Source: Phaeobacter sp. J2-8
Lineage (GTDB): Bacteria; Pseudomonadota; Alphaproteobacteria; Rhodobacterales; Rhodobacteraceae
DNA: 64,000 nucleotides
NCBI RefSeq assembly: GCF_022867865.1
Contig: NZ_JALIEC010000007.1
Span: forward strand, 124,001-188,000
Reading direction: 5' to 3'
Shown: in pieces, positions 11,014-20,247 of the stretch
How positions within the stretch are numbered: position 1 is the stretch's first letter
Layout: every line of letters begins with the position of its first letter
Notes under the pieces: generated by a model
Told to the model about the DNA's origin: nothing
The model's input: only the letters and a program-made list of their open reading frames with translations
Database searches by the model: none
Position numbers and translations under genes: made by a program

Positions 11014-11078
11014 AGTCCCGGACTTGATCCGGGACCTCTTCTCAAACCTGCGGGAGGTCCCGAATCACGTCCGGGACT
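11014..11078. repeat. Paired palindromic (REP-like) repeat after ureG
   Basis: Two 24-base arms (11014-11037 and 11055-11078) are inverted copies of each other with two mismatches, separated by 17 bases. Each arm is itself nearly palindromic (GTCCCGGA…TCCGGGAC). The RNA could therefore form either two small hairpins or one long one. A second pair lies at 13566-13632 and a single arm at 61421-61443. Confidence 0.85.
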
Positions 11079-11099
11079 CTGACAGAACCTCTGGAAACG

Positions 11100-11136
11100 A
11101 AAAAGCCGCCCGTTTGACCGGGCGGCTTTTGTTTTG
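11100..11136. terminator. Bidirectional rho-independent terminator between ureG and icd
   Basis: GAAAAAGCCGCCCGTTTG leads into ACCGGGCGGCTTTTGTTTT: GCCGCCCG pairs with CGGGCGGC. The stem has A-runs on one flank and T-runs on the other, so it can stop transcription of both convergent genes. Confidence 0.9.
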
Positions 11137-11151
11137 TCAGGGCTGATCAAT

Positions 11152-13374
11152 TCAGCCGATGATCGCGTTCAGTGTCGCGCTTGGGCGCATCACTTCGGCT
11201 TTCTTTTCGACGCTCGCCAGATAATAGCCGCCGATATCCGCCGCGCCGCCCTGGGCTGCGGCCAGTTCACCGGTGATTTCAGCTTCCTTGCCTGCCAGTT
11301 CGGCTGCGATAGGCGCGAAATGCGCGGCCAGTTCGGCATCCTCGCTCTGCGCCGCCAAAGCTTCGGCCCAGTAACGCGCAAACCAATAGTGGCTGTCGCG
11401 GTTGTCAGGCTCGCCCAGCTTGCGCGACGGCGATTTGTCATTGTCGAGAATGCCCTGCGTTGCGGCCTCGGCCGCCGTGCCCAGCACACCCGCTTTGGCG
11501 TTGCCCTTGCTGTCGGCCAGGAAATTCAGGCTCTCGCCCAGGGCACAGAATTCACCCATCGAATCCCAGCGCAGGTGGTTTTCCTCGACCAGCTGCTGCA
11601 CGTGTTTCGGCGCAGAGCCACCGGCACCGGTTTCGAACAACCCGCCGCCCTGCATCAGCTTCACGATCGACAGCATCTTGGCCGATGTGCCCAGTTCAAG
11701 GATCGGGAACAGGTCGGTCAGATAGTCACGCAGCACGTTGCCGGTGATGGCAATGCTGTCCTTGCCTGCGGTGATGGTTTCCAGCGAGGCGCGGGTCGCC
11801 TCACGCGGGGCCATGATCGCGAATTTGTCGGCCACACCTGCCGATTCCAGAACCGGGGTCACATATTTGATCAGCTCGGCATCATGGGCGCGGTTCGCGT
11901 CCAGCCAGAAGATCGCCTCGGCACCGGTCAGGCGCTGACGGTCCATCGCCAGCTGAATCCAGTTCTCGATCGGCGCCTTTTTGGTTGTGCAGGACCGCCA
12001 GATGTCACCGGCCTCGACGTCATGGCTGTGCAGTACATCGCCATTGGCCAAAACAACGCGGATTGCGCCATCTGCCGGCGCCTCAAACGTGGTTGGGTGG
12101 CTGCCGTATTCTTCGGCTTTCTGCGCCATCAAACCGACGTTCTGCACCGACCCGGCAGTGGCCGGGTTCAACGCGCCGTTGGCTTTGAAGAAGTTGACCG
12201 ATTCCTCATAGACCGGCGCATAGCAATTGTCGGGGATGACACAGTTGCTGTCGCCCTCGTTGCCATCCGGGCCCCAGCCTTTGCCGCCGGCACGGATCAA
12301 TGCAGGCATGGAGGCGTCGATGATCACATCGGACGGCACATGCAGGTTGGTGATGCCCTTGTCGGAATTCACCATGTACATTTGCGGGCGGGTCGCCTCG
12401 ACCGCGGCAATCTCGGCCTGAATCTCGGCGGCATTCGGCATCTCGGCGATGCGCGCCAGAACGTCACCCAGACCGGAGTTCGGGTTCACGCCAGCGGCCT
12501 CGAGATCGTCGCCGAATTTGTCGAACACCGGTGCCAGCCATGCCTTGACCGCATGGCCAAAGATGATCGGGTCCGAGACCTTCATCATTGTGGCTTTCAT
12601 ATGCAGCGAAAACAGCGTGCCGTCGGCTTTGGTCGCTTCGATCTGTTCCGCCAGAAACGCCGAAAGCGCCTTGGCCGACATGAATGTCGCGTCGACAACG
12701 GTGCCCTCGTCCAGCGGCCAGCCGTCTTTCAGAACCGTTGTCGTGCCATCCTTGGCGACAAATTCGATCTTGGCTGCACCGGCCTGAGCGGCGGTCAGGG
12801 TTGCGGAAACTTCGTTCGAGAAGAAGTCATTGCCGGACATCGACGACACTTTGGTCTTGCTGTCGCTCGACCATTTGCCCATGCGATGCGGGTTGGATTG
12901 GGCGTATTTCTTGACCGGCTTTGCAGCGCGGCGATCAGAGTTGCCTTCGCGCAGAACCGGGTTCACAGCCGAACCTTTGATGCCGTCATAGCGTGCGCGG
13001 ATCGCTTTTTCTTCGTCGGTCTGGGGGTCTTCGGGGTAATCAGGCAGGGCATATCCCTTTTCCTGAAGTTCCTTCACCGCTGCCACCAGTTGCGGCACCG
13101 AGGCCGAAATATTCGGCAGTTTGATCACATTGGCATCCGGTGTTTTCACCAACTCGCCCAATTCCGCCAGATCGTCGCTTTGGCGCTGATCCTCGGTCAG
13201 GTTTTCGGGGAAAGTCGAAATGATCCGACCGGCCAGCGAAATATCCTTGGTGCCGACGGTGATTCCGGCGGCGGCGGCGAATTTGCGGATGATCGGCAGG
13301 AACGATGCGCTGGCAAGCTCGGGCGCTTCGTCTACGATGGTATACAGAATGTCGGGATGCTTTGGATCGGCCAT
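11152..13374 (-). CDS. icd: Monomeric NADP-dependent isocitrate dehydrogenase
   Basis: This TCA-cycle enzyme converts isocitrate to 2-oxoglutarate with NADP+. It belongs to the monomeric IDH family (about 740 residues), unrelated in length to the 400-residue dimeric form. With the ATG at 13374 ([22 protein letters not shown]) the product is 740 residues, exactly the family size; the frame runs further upstream but without homology. Recognisable stretches include '[19 protein letters not shown]', '[20 protein letters not shown]' and '[22 protein letters not shown]'. Monocistronic, flanked on both sides by palindromic repeat pairs. Confidence 0.97.
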   Translation of the reverse strand: MADPKHPDILYTIVDEAPELASASFLPIIRKFAAAAGITVGTKDISLAGRIISTFPENLTEDQRQSDDLAELGELVKTPDANVIKLPNISASVPQLVAAVKELQEKGYALPDYPEDPQTDEEKAIRARYDGIKGSAVNPVLREGNSDRRAAKPVKKYAQSNPHRMGKWSSDSKTKVSSMSGNDFFSNEVSATLTAAQAGAAKIEFVAKDGTTTVLKDGWPLDEGTVVDATFMSAKALSAFLAEQIEATKADGTLFSLHMKATMMKVSDPIIFGHAVKAWLAPVFDKFGDDLEAAGVNPNSGLGDVLARIAEMPNAAEIQAEIAAVEATRPQMYMVNSDKGITNLHVPSDVIIDASMPALIRAGGKGWGPDGNEGDSNCVIPDNCYAPVYEESVNFFKANGALNPATAGSVQNVGLMAQKAEEYGSHPTTFEAPADGAIRVVLANGDVLHSHDVEAGDIWRSCTTKKAPIENWIQLAMDRQRLTGAEAIFWLDANRAHDAELIKYVTPVLESAGVADKFAIMAPREATRASLETITAGKDSIAITGNVLRDYLTDLFPILELGTSAKMLSIVKLMQGGGLFETGAGGSAPKHVQQLVEENHLRWDSMGEFCALGESLNFLADSKGNAKAGVLGTAAEAATQGILDNDKSPSRKLGEPDNRDSHYWFARYWAEALAAQSEDAELAAHFAPIAAELAGKEAEITGELAAAQGGAADIGGYYLASVEKKAEVMRPSATLNAIIG

Positions 13375-13565
13375 GAAATTGTGCCCTTTTCTGACAGTGG
13401 AAAACGCGAGCGAAACGCGGGTTGCTTTGGTCGTGACGTCCCGTTTGTGAACGGTTGCCCCGTCCGGGCGCAACCCGGAATTCGCCAAATGACGTCGATT
13501 ACCGCCGGATTAGCCCAGAGCGCATTCCGTTTCAACAGGACAAAGCCGCGCGGCAGCCCCCGGGC

Positions 13566-13632
13566 AGGGTCCCGGACAGGATCCGGGACCTATCGAACGT
13601 TTGAAGAAAGGTCCCGGATCACGTCCGGGACT
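13566..13632. repeat. Paired palindromic (REP-like) repeat between icd and nadC
   Basis: Same family as 11014-11078. The left arm is at 13566-13591 and the right arm at 13609-13632, inverted to each other; each contains GTCCCGGA…TCCGGGAC. It sits upstream of icd and just downstream of the nadC stop codon. Confidence 0.85.
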
Positions 13633-13652
13633 GCGACCGTCGCAAATCGGCC

Positions 13653-14516
13653 TTAGAAATCGAGGCCCAGATCAAGCGTCTGCGCCGAATGGGTCAACGC
13701 GCCGGACGAAATATAGTCCACCCCGGTGGCCGCCACTTCGGCGATGCGGCCCAGTTTCATATTGCCCGACGCCTCAACCACCAAACGGCCCGCCACCATT
13801 TCCACCGCTTTGCGCAGGGTCGGCGTATCCATATTATCGAGCAGCACGACATCTGCGCCGCCAACCGCCAGCACCTCGGCCAGTTGATCCAATGTATCAA
13901 CCTCGATCTCGACCCGGATCATATGTGACGCATGCGCCTTGGTTGCATCCAGCACGGCACGCACGCCACCGGCCGCCGCGATGTGGTTGTCCTTGATCAG
14001 GATCGCATCCGACAGCGAGAATCGGTGATTGAACCCGCCGCCATGCAGCACCGCCAGCTTTTCGACGATGCGCAGCCCCGGCGTGGTCTTGCGGGTACAG
14101 GTGACGCGGGTGTCCGTGCCCTTGGTCTCGGCCACGAAACCGGCGGTCAGGGTGGCAATGCCCGACAACCGCCCGGCAAAATTCAGCGCCACACGTTCGC
14201 CCGACAGGATCGAGGCCGCCTCGCCCTCGATCTCCATCAACACGTCACCGGGCGCGCAGGGGCTGCCATCGGGGGAATGCAGCGTGAGTTTCAGCGCAGG
14301 ATCGACCAATCGAAACGCCAGGGCCGCGACCTGCATGCCCGAAACCACACCGGTTTCGCGGGCATTCAGCCGCGCGGTATACCGCGTGCCCGGGGCAATT
14401 GTGGTGCGGGTGGTGATATCGCCATAGCTGCCGAGATCCTCAAGCAGGGCATTGCGCACCATTGGTTCCAGCACCAGATCGGGCACAGTCATATGTCCGG
14501 TGTTTTGCTCCGTCAT
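13653..14516 (-). CDS. nadC: Nicotinate-nucleotide diphosphorylase (carboxylating)
   Basis: NadC converts quinolinate and PRPP to nicotinate mononucleotide, the last step unique to de novo NAD synthesis. 287 residues, normal length. Typical elements are 'EDLGSYGDITTRTTI' near the N-terminus, 'LNFAGRLSGIATLTAGFV', 'TRKTTPGLRIVEKLAVLHGGGFNHRFSLSDAILIKDNH' (substrate binding) and 'VEASGNMKLGRIAEVAATGVDYIS' at the C-terminus. Its start overlaps the nadB stop by 4 bases, so nadB and nadC are co-translated. Confidence 0.97.
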   Translation of the reverse strand: MTEQNTGHMTVPDLVLEPMVRNALLEDLGSYGDITTRTTIAPGTRYTARLNARETGVVSGMQVAALAFRLVDPALKLTLHSPDGSPCAPGDVLMEIEGEAASILSGERVALNFAGRLSGIATLTAGFVAETKGTDTRVTCTRKTTPGLRIVEKLAVLHGGGFNHRFSLSDAILIKDNHIAAAGGVRAVLDATKAHASHMIRVEIEVDTLDQLAEVLAVGGADVVLLDNMDTPTLRKAVEMVAGRLVVEASGNMKLGRIAEVAATGVDYISSGALTHSAQTLDLGLDF

Positions 14517-16084
14517 CTGGCGTCCTCTTTTGCTACTTTGTCCCGCACCGCCACAGCCTCGGCCAAACTGATTTTGGTCCGTTTGGCTTTGACATCCAGA
14601 TCCGGGAAATCCTCGCGGAATTGCGCGCCACGGCTTTCTTCGCGCATCAGCGCGGCGGCGGCGATCAATGTCGCGGTGGCGGTCATGTTAAGAAATGTTT
14701 CGCTATGGCCCGGTGCCGCCTCCAACCGGGCGATCCCGGTCAGTGCCGAACGCAACCCGGCCGCGTTGCGCACCACGCCCACGTGATCGGTCATCAAATG
14801 GCGCAATTCCGACACAGCGCTCTCATCGGTCGCTTGCCCGCCCTCTTCGAAATGCAGTGCGATCTCGGGCGTGGCCAGATCCGTGCCTTGCAGTGTTTCC
14901 GCAATGCCAAGCGCGCAGGTGCGGGCATAGACCAGCGCCTCAAGCAGGCCATTTGACGCCAGCCGATTGGCACCATGCAGGCCGGTCGAAGAAGCCTCGC
15001 CGCAGACCCAGAGATTGGCGAGGCTGGAGCGCCCGGTAGAATCGGTGTCGATACCGCCCATGTGGTAATGCGCGGCGGCGGCGACGGGAATCGGTTCTAC
15101 CGCCGGATCAATACCGTTGCGCAGACAGGCGGCGACCACACCGGGAAACAGCGTATTGATTTTCGCGCCCAGCGCCTTGCGGGTATCAAGCATCGGGCGA
15201 AGCCCGGCCTGGGTTTGGGAAAACACGGCACGGGCCACAACATCGCGCGGGGCCAGTTCCGCGTCGGGGTGCACCGCCATCATGAAGCGATAGCCATCTT
15301 TGTTGATCAGCACCGCACCTTCGCCGCGCAGCGCCTCGGTTGCGAGGGGGGCTGGATCTTCGCCGACATCTATGGCCGTGGGATGGAACTGAACAAATTC
15401 CGGGTCGGCAATTGCCGCGCCCGCCCGTGCCGCCATGCCAATCACCTGGCCCCGGATGCGTCTTGGGTTGGTGGTCAGGGCATAAAGCCCGCCGGACCCG
15501 CCCCCCGCCAGAAGCACCGCCGCGCCGCGCAGCAGGATCGGCTGCGATCCTTTTGCATCCGCCCGTTCCAGCATGACGCCCGTCACATCGCCATCAGTGA
15601 CCTGAACCCCACTGGCGAGAACACCCTCAAGCACCTGCACCGAAGGCGTTGCACGCACCTCGGCGATCAGCGCCTTCATGATGGCGGCCCCGGCCTGATC
15701 CCCCTGCACGCGGACAACACGGGCAAAACTATGCGCCGCTTCCCGCGACAGCACGTATCCGCCGGTTTCGGTCCGGTCAAAAGGCGCACCAAGCTTGGTC
15801 AGATCAAGGATGTGATCGCGCGCCTCATGCGCGACCTGATCGGCGACAGCGACACTGACAATGCCCGCACCGGCCCGCACCGTATCGGCGGAATGGGCGG
15901 CGGCACTGTCCGCCGGGTCCATCGCGGCGGCCACACCGCCCTGAGCCCAGGCGGAACTCGCCCCCTCGCCCAGCGTTTCGGGCGAAATCATCACCACCGG
16001 ACGCGGCGCCAGTTTCAGCGCAGCATAAAGCGCGCCCAGCCCGGCACCGATGATGATGACGCGCCCGGTGTCAATTGTGTTCAC
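14513..16084 (-). CDS. nadB: L-aspartate oxidase
   Basis: NadB is a flavoenzyme that oxidises L-aspartate to iminoaspartate for NadA. The N-terminus has the FAD-binding dinucleotide fold 'VIIIGAGLGALYAALKL'. The family active-site region follows with 'GVAAAMDPADSAAAHSADTVRAG', 'EFVQFHPTAIDV' and 'AAHYHMGGIDTDSTGRSSLANLWVCGEASSTGLHGANRLASNGLLE'. Length 523 is normal. It is five bases downstream of nadA and overlaps nadC, forming one nadABC operon. Confidence 0.97.
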   Translation of the reverse strand: MNTIDTGRVIIIGAGLGALYAALKLAPRPVVMISPETLGEGASSAWAQGGVAAAMDPADSAAAHSADTVRAGAGIVSVAVADQVAHEARDHILDLTKLGAPFDRTETGGYVLSREAAHSFARVVRVQGDQAGAAIMKALIAEVRATPSVQVLEGVLASGVQVTDGDVTGVMLERADAKGSQPILLRGAAVLLAGGGSGGLYALTTNPRRIRGQVIGMAARAGAAIADPEFVQFHPTAIDVGEDPAPLATEALRGEGAVLINKDGYRFMMAVHPDAELAPRDVVARAVFSQTQAGLRPMLDTRKALGAKINTLFPGVVAACLRNGIDPAVEPIPVAAAAHYHMGGIDTDSTGRSSLANLWVCGEASSTGLHGANRLASNGLLEALVYARTCALGIAETLQGTDLATPEIALHFEEGGQATDESAVSELRHLMTDHVGVVRNAAGLRSALTGIARLEAAPGHSETFLNMTATATLIAAAALMREESRGAQFREDFPDLDVKAKRTKISLAEAVAVRDKVAKEDAR

Positions 16085-16089
16085 CTGGT

Positions 16090-17139
16090 TCAGATCCCCA
16101 ACTTGCGCGACAAGTCGATCATGCGCTGCACCGCCAGACGGGCGTTTTCCGCAACAGCCGGATCAACCTCGACCGGGGTCTGCATGGTGTGCAACGACCA
16201 CAGGATTTTCTCAAGCGTGATCTTTTTCATATAGGGGCAGGCATTGCAGGGCTTGGTCAGATCAACTTCCGGCAATTCCTCGGCCACGTTGGCGGCCATC
16301 GAACATTCGGTGACCAGCAGCACCTGCTCGGGCCGGTTTTGCCGCACCCAGTCGATCATGCCCGTGGTCGAACCGGTGAAATCGGCCTCGGCCACCACTT
16401 CGGGTTTGCATTCCGGGTGCGCCACAATCTTCGTACCGGGATTGGCGGCCCGGTAATCGCGCATCTCCTGCGCCGAATATTTCTCGTGCACCACGCATTC
16501 GCCGGCCCAATAGACCACATTCTTGGTCGATTGCGCGGCAACGTTCTGGGCCAGAAACTGATCCGGGGTCATGATGACGGTGTCGCTGTCCATCGCCTCG
16601 ACGATTTGCAACGCATTGGCAGAGGTACAGCAGATGTCAGAGGCGGCTTTGACCTCGGCGGTGGTGTTCACATAGCTGACCACCGGCGCGCCGGGGTATT
16701 TCGCCCGCATCTCGGCAATGCCATCAGCGGTGATCGATTCCGCCAGCGAACATCCCGCGCCCATATCGGGCATCAGAACCGTTTTGGACGGGTTCAGGAT
16801 CTTCGACGTTTCCGCCATGAAATGCACACCGCATTGCACGATCACATCGGCCTCGACCTCAACCGCCTTGATCGCCAGCGCCAGACTGTCGCCCACAAAG
16901 TCGGAAATGCCGTGGAAAATTTCGGGCGTCATATAGTTATGCGCCAGAATGACCGCGTTCTTTTCCTTTTTCAGCTTGTTGATCGCTGCGACATAGGGCG
17001 CATGGGTCGCCCAATCGGGAAAAGGCACCGCGCGGGCCATTTTCGCATGCAGATCGGACATGGACGCCGCAAGATCAACATTTGGGGCAAGATCATATTG
17101 CTCAGCAAGCGTGCTGCGCATTTCTACATGGTCCAACAT
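16090..17139 (-). CDS. nadA: Quinolinate synthase
   Basis: NadA is a [4Fe-4S] enzyme that condenses iminoaspartate with dihydroxyacetone phosphate to give quinolinate. I start at the ATG at 17139 (MLDHVEMRS), which has AAGGAA upstream, giving 349 residues; upstream in-frame codons are not family-like. The three conserved cluster cysteines are visible as C103 (VQCGVHFM), C215 (WAGECVVHE) and C298 (PCNACPYMK). First gene of the nadA-nadB-nadC operon. Confidence 0.96.
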   Translation of the reverse strand: MLDHVEMRSTLAEQYDLAPNVDLAASMSDLHAKMARAVPFPDWATHAPYVAAINKLKKEKNAVILAHNYMTPEIFHGISDFVGDSLALAIKAVEVEADVIVQCGVHFMAETSKILNPSKTVLMPDMGAGCSLAESITADGIAEMRAKYPGAPVVSYVNTTAEVKAASDICCTSANALQIVEAMDSDTVIMTPDQFLAQNVAAQSTKNVVYWAGECVVHEKYSAQEMRDYRAANPGTKIVAHPECKPEVVAEADFTGSTTGMIDWVRQNRPEQVLLVTECSMAANVAEELPEVDLTKPCNACPYMKKITLEKILWSLHTMQTPVEVDPAVAENARLAVQRMIDLSRKLGI

Positions 17140-17434
17140 CGGCGTGTTCCTTTGCCTGTTTCCGGCGGCATTTATGCCCCCAATGGGGAGGAACGCCATA
17201 CTTATGCGCTTCATGACGCAAGGTCAAAACCATATCGGGGGGAAAAATACACCGATTTCGCCCCTGTTTGCGGTATCAGCTTTGCAATCCGCACAATCGG
17301 CGCGTGACATGATCCAAGGGGAAGGCGAGCGCCACGAAGCACCAGCGTGCACCATGCGGCGAGAAAGGCGATACACCCATCTGGCCCCCGAAGTCGGGCG
17401 CTACATAATATGGCAAAAGCGGCAAAGCCGACTT

Positions 17435-17520
17435 TGGTGCCCAGGAGAGGACTCGAACCTCCACGTCCTTGCGAACACTAGCACCTGAAGCTAGCGCGTC
17501 TACCATTCCGCCACCTGGGC
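17435..17520 (-). tRNA. tRNA-Leu (anticodon CAG)
   Basis: The minus strand reads GCCCAGGTGGCGGAATGG… through a D-arm with TAGACGC. The anticodon stem-loop is CTAGC-TTCAGGT-GCTAG (anticodon CAG). A class-II variable arm (TGTTCGCAAGGACGT) and a T-arm (GGAGGTTCGAGTCCTCT) follow, and the acceptor closes as CCTGGGC-A. The CCA is encoded (17437-17435). The long variable arm confirms Leu. Confidence 0.97.
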
Positions 17521-17669
17521 AGGTGTCGTGAAGCAGGCGTTTAATGTGAGCCTCGGGGCGTGTCAACGCAGAATCTGAAAGAATTGCACAAGAAGGTGCA
17601 GCTATTCGCCTTGTCACGTCCCTGCCCCGGCGATATTCCCTGTAAAGACACAGAAAACACGAGGCTCCC

Positions 17670-18650
17670 ATGTCCAAACTGGTCACGATCTACGGCGGTT
17701 CCGGCTTTTTGGGCCGATATATTGCGCGACGCATGGCCAAAGAGGGCTGGCGCGTCCGTGTGGCGGTCCGTCGCCCGAATGAGGCGATGTTTGTTCGTCC
17801 CTATGGCGCGGTCGGTCAGGTCGAGCCTGTGCTGTGCAATATTCGCGATGACAACTCTGTGCGGGCGGTGATGCAGGGCGCCGATGCGGTGGTGAACTGT
17901 GTCGGCACATTCGACGCCAAGGGCCGCAACAATTTTGACGCGGTTCAGGTCGAAGGCGCGGAACGTATCGCCCGCATCGCAGCGGAAACCGGTGTGGACC
18001 GCATGGTTCATACCTCGGCCATTGGTGCCGACGCCGCGGCCGACAGCGACTATCAACGCACAAAGGCCGAAGGCGAGGCCGCGGTGCTGGCGCATATCCC
18101 GGATGCCATGATCCTGCGCCCTTCGATCATGTTCGGGCCAGAAGACGGATTCTTTAACCGCTTTGCCAGCATGTCACGTCTGGGGCCGGTTCTGCCGGTT
18201 GTGGGGGCGGACACGAAATTTCAGCCGGTCTACGTCGATGACGTCGCAAAAGCCGCTGTCATGGGCGTGAAGGGCGAGGCCAGCGGCGTTTACGAGCTTG
18301 GCGGGCCAGAGGTCGCGACCTTCCGCGCGTTGATGCAGGAAATGCTGACTGTGATCCGCCGTCGCAAGCTGATCCTGAACGTGCCGTTTGGCGTGGCGCG
18401 CATGATGGCCTGGGGATTTGACGCCGCATCCAGCCTGACGCTGGGATTGTTCCACAATGGCATCCTGACCCGTGATCAGGTGAAATCGCTGAAAACCGAC
18501 AATGTGGTGTCCGACGGGGCCAAGGGCCTGAGCGATCTGGGCATTCGCCCCACCGCAACCGAAGCCGTGTTGTCGGATTACCTCTGGCGGTTCCGGCCCT
18601 CGGGCCAATATGACGCCATCAAGGAATCGGCAGGCAAACTGGGGGCGTAA
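17670..18650 (+). CDS. NAD(P)-binding SDR protein, complex I NDUFA9-like
   Basis: A 326-residue atypical short-chain dehydrogenase. The Rossmann glycine motif is '[21 protein letters not shown]' at residues 7-27, and the region around '[28 protein letters not shown]' holds the Tyr…Lys pair. Later '[18 protein letters not shown]' is typical of the NDUFA9/39-kDa subunit family associated with respiratory complex I in alphaproteobacteria and mitochondria. Catalysis is doubtful for that family; a structural or assembly role is likely. It is monocistronic, with a hairpin straddling its stop codon. Confidence 0.88.
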   Translation: MSKLVTIYGGSGFLGRYIARRMAKEGWRVRVAVRRPNEAMFVRPYGAVGQVEPVLCNIRDDNSVRAVMQGADAVVNCVGTFDAKGRNNFDAVQVEGAERIARIAAETGVDRMVHTSAIGADAAADSDYQRTKAEGEAAVLAHIPDAMILRPSIMFGPEDGFFNRFASMSRLGPVLPVVGADTKFQPVYVDDVAKAAVMGVKGEASGVYELGGPEVATFRALMQEMLTVIRRRKLILNVPFGVARMMAWGFDAASSLTLGLFHNGILTRDQVKSLKTDNVVSDGAKGLSDLGIRPTATEAVLSDYLWRFRPSGQYDAIKESAGKLGA

Positions 18651-18658
18651 GCGCCCCC
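18641..18658. terminator. Hairpin between convergent genes, overlapping a stop codon
   Basis: GGGGGCG-TAAG-CGCCCCC is a perfect 7-bp stem whose loop contains the TAA of the upstream gene. No strong U-tract follows on either strand, so termination would be weak. Position between two convergent genes supports a 3'-end role. Confidence 0.5.
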
Positions 18659-18677
18659 AATTGGCATTTGGCTTGGT

Positions 18678-19409
18678 TCAGAGTTCGAAGCGCGGCAAGC
18701 TGTCGAGCGCGTTTTTCAACGCATCGCCCCAACCCTGACTGATTTGTTGGAATCGCGGGTCTTCCAGCTCGATCCGCCCCACCAGGCCGGTTTTCATGCT
18801 GTCGGTGTCATAGAAATGATAATCGAACGGCGCGCCGACCGACAGGTTGGCCTTGACCGTCGAATCAAAGCTGACAAGCATCAGCCGCATCGCATCGCCA
18901 AAGTCCATCGCCGGATCAAACGCCCGCACCAGGATCGGGCGGCCATATTTGGTTTCACCCATCTGGAAATACGGGGTGTCGGTGCCAGCCTCGATAAAGT
19001 TGCCCTCTGGATAGATCAGGAACAACCGGGGTGGCCCGCCCTTGATCTGGCCGCCCAGAAGCATCGTGGCGTTGAACCCCGAGCTTGCGTTCTGGCCCGC
19101 CATTTCATGTTCGCTGATCACCTCGCGCAGGGTGTCGGAAACCAGCCGCGCGACCTGAAACATTGATGGCAATTCCAACAGCTTGGGATTGCGATCATCA
19201 TGCGCCTTGGTGCGTTCGTCCAACAGCGACACAACGGCCTGGGTCGTTGCCAGATTGCCGGCACTCAACAGGGTGATCGACCGTTCGCCGGGGGTTTCCC
19301 AGATGTTCATCTTGCGAAAGGTCGAAATATTGTCGAGCCCGGCATTGGTCCGGGTATCGGACATGAAAACGATGCCGCGATCAAGCAACATGGCGAGACA
19401 ATAGGTCAT
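18678..19409 (-). CDS. Anbu, proteasome-like (HslV-related) Ntn-hydrolase
   Basis: This is a 243-residue member of the bacterial 'ancestral beta subunit' (Anbu) proteasome family. The protein begins MTYCLAMLLDRG; removal of Met exposes Thr1, the expected nucleophile. Counting from that Thr, Asp17 (FMSDTRTNAG) and Lys32 (TFRKMN) match the proteasome catalytic set (Thr1-Asp17-Lys33). 'ITLLSAGNLATTQAVVSLL' corresponds to the conserved second motif. It is the last gene of a tight operon with cp-ATP-grasp, alpha-E and transglutaminase-like genes, a conserved Anbu neighbourhood. The substrate and true activity are not settled for the family. Confidence 0.93.
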   Translation of the reverse strand: MTYCLAMLLDRGIVFMSDTRTNAGLDNISTFRKMNIWETPGERSITLLSAGNLATTQAVVSLLDERTKAHDDRNPKLLELPSMFQVARLVSDTLREVISEHEMAGQNASSGFNATMLLGGQIKGGPPRLFLIYPEGNFIEAGTDTPYFQMGETKYGRPILVRAFDPAMDFGDAMRLMLVSFDSTVKANLSVGAPFDYHFYDTDSMKTGLVGRIELEDPRFQQISQGWGDALKNALDSLPRFEL

Positions 19410-19421
19410 CAGACGGGGCCT

Positions 19422-20243
19422 TTACTGCTGAAACTGGCTTTGCGCCCCCGATTGGGCGATGGCGATTTCGACCGCCAGCGCCTCTTGGCCGCCACCGATA
19501 CGCGTGCCTGTTACAGGCGCGGCATCGGAATAATCAAGCCCTGTCGCAACCCGCACGTAACGTTCATCCGGCGATTGCTTGTTCGAAACATCGAAACCAA
19601 CCCAGCCAAGCCCTTCAACATGGGCCTCGGCCCAGGCATGCATGGCATCCTGTTCGGTGGTGTGATCCAGCATCAAATAGCCCGAAACATAACGCGCAGG
19701 CAGCCCCATTTCACGGGCCCCCGCCAGGAAGATATGGGCGTGATCCTGACAGACGCCGGTTCCGGCCTCGATCGCCTGTTCGGCATTCCAGGCCGAATCG
19801 GACGACCCGGTCTTGTATTCAACCCGGTCATAGATCAGCCCCATGAGCCAATGCAGCCGATCAAGGTCACTGTCGCCTTCCAGCGCTGTCACCAGCTCGC
19901 GGACACCGACGCCCGCACGGGTGCGCGGTGTGACCCGCGCATACATCCAAAGCGGCGACGGACCGGGATGGGGGCCAACAACCCCGTGATTTTCATGGAT
20001 ATCGACCTCGCCGGTGGAATGCATCACCACCTCTTCGATGTCCTTGTCCAGATTGATCAGGGTCACGGTATTGTTGTGATGGTCCTCAAAGCTCAGCTCC
20101 TCGTGACCGCCCTCGATCTGGGTGGTCCAGCTCACAACCTCCTGATTGTGGCTGGATTTCGGCATATTGCGCAATTGCTGCAATCCGTAGACCACAGGGG
20201 TATCAAACCGATAGCGCGTCGTGTGGGTGATTTTCAGTCGCAT
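19422..20243 (-). CDS. Transglutaminase-like cysteine protease of the Anbu operon
   Basis: This 273-residue protein has a bacterial transglutaminase N-terminal beta domain (MRLKITHTTRYRFDTPV…) followed by the papain-like transglutaminase core. The catalytic triad is visible: C165 (EAGTGVCQDHAH), H202 (DAMHAWAEAHV) and D218 (GWVGFDVSNK), together with 'LPARYVSGYL'. It is expected to cleave or form amide bonds. It lies 4 bases after the alpha-E gene and 12 bases before Anbu, so the four genes should be one transcript. The substrate is unknown. Confidence 0.94.
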   Translation of the reverse strand: MRLKITHTTRYRFDTPVVYGLQQLRNMPKSSHNQEVVSWTTQIEGGHEELSFEDHHNNTVTLINLDKDIEEVVMHSTGEVDIHENHGVVGPHPGPSPLWMYARVTPRTRAGVGVRELVTALEGDSDLDRLHWLMGLIYDRVEYKTGSSDSAWNAEQAIEAGTGVCQDHAHIFLAGAREMGLPARYVSGYLMLDHTTEQDAMHAWAEAHVEGLGWVGFDVSNKQSPDERYVRVATGLDYSDAAPVTGTRIGGGQEALAVEIAIAQSGAQSQFQQ

Positions 20244-20247
20244 ATAT

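Noticed and set aside
13375-13488. An N-terminal extension of isocitrate dehydrogenase
   Set aside because: The ATG at 13374 gives exactly the usual 740 residues and the expected N-terminus; the upstream part looks like untranslated leader.
17140-17214. An N-terminal extension of NadA (MKRISMAFLPIGG…)
   Set aside because: The extension lacks family similarity, and the downstream ATG at 17139 has a good ribosome binding site and gives the normal length.
17435-17520. tRNA-Leu as an integration site for a mobile element
   Set aside because: No integrase, no repeated 3' tRNA fragment and no composition change nearby.
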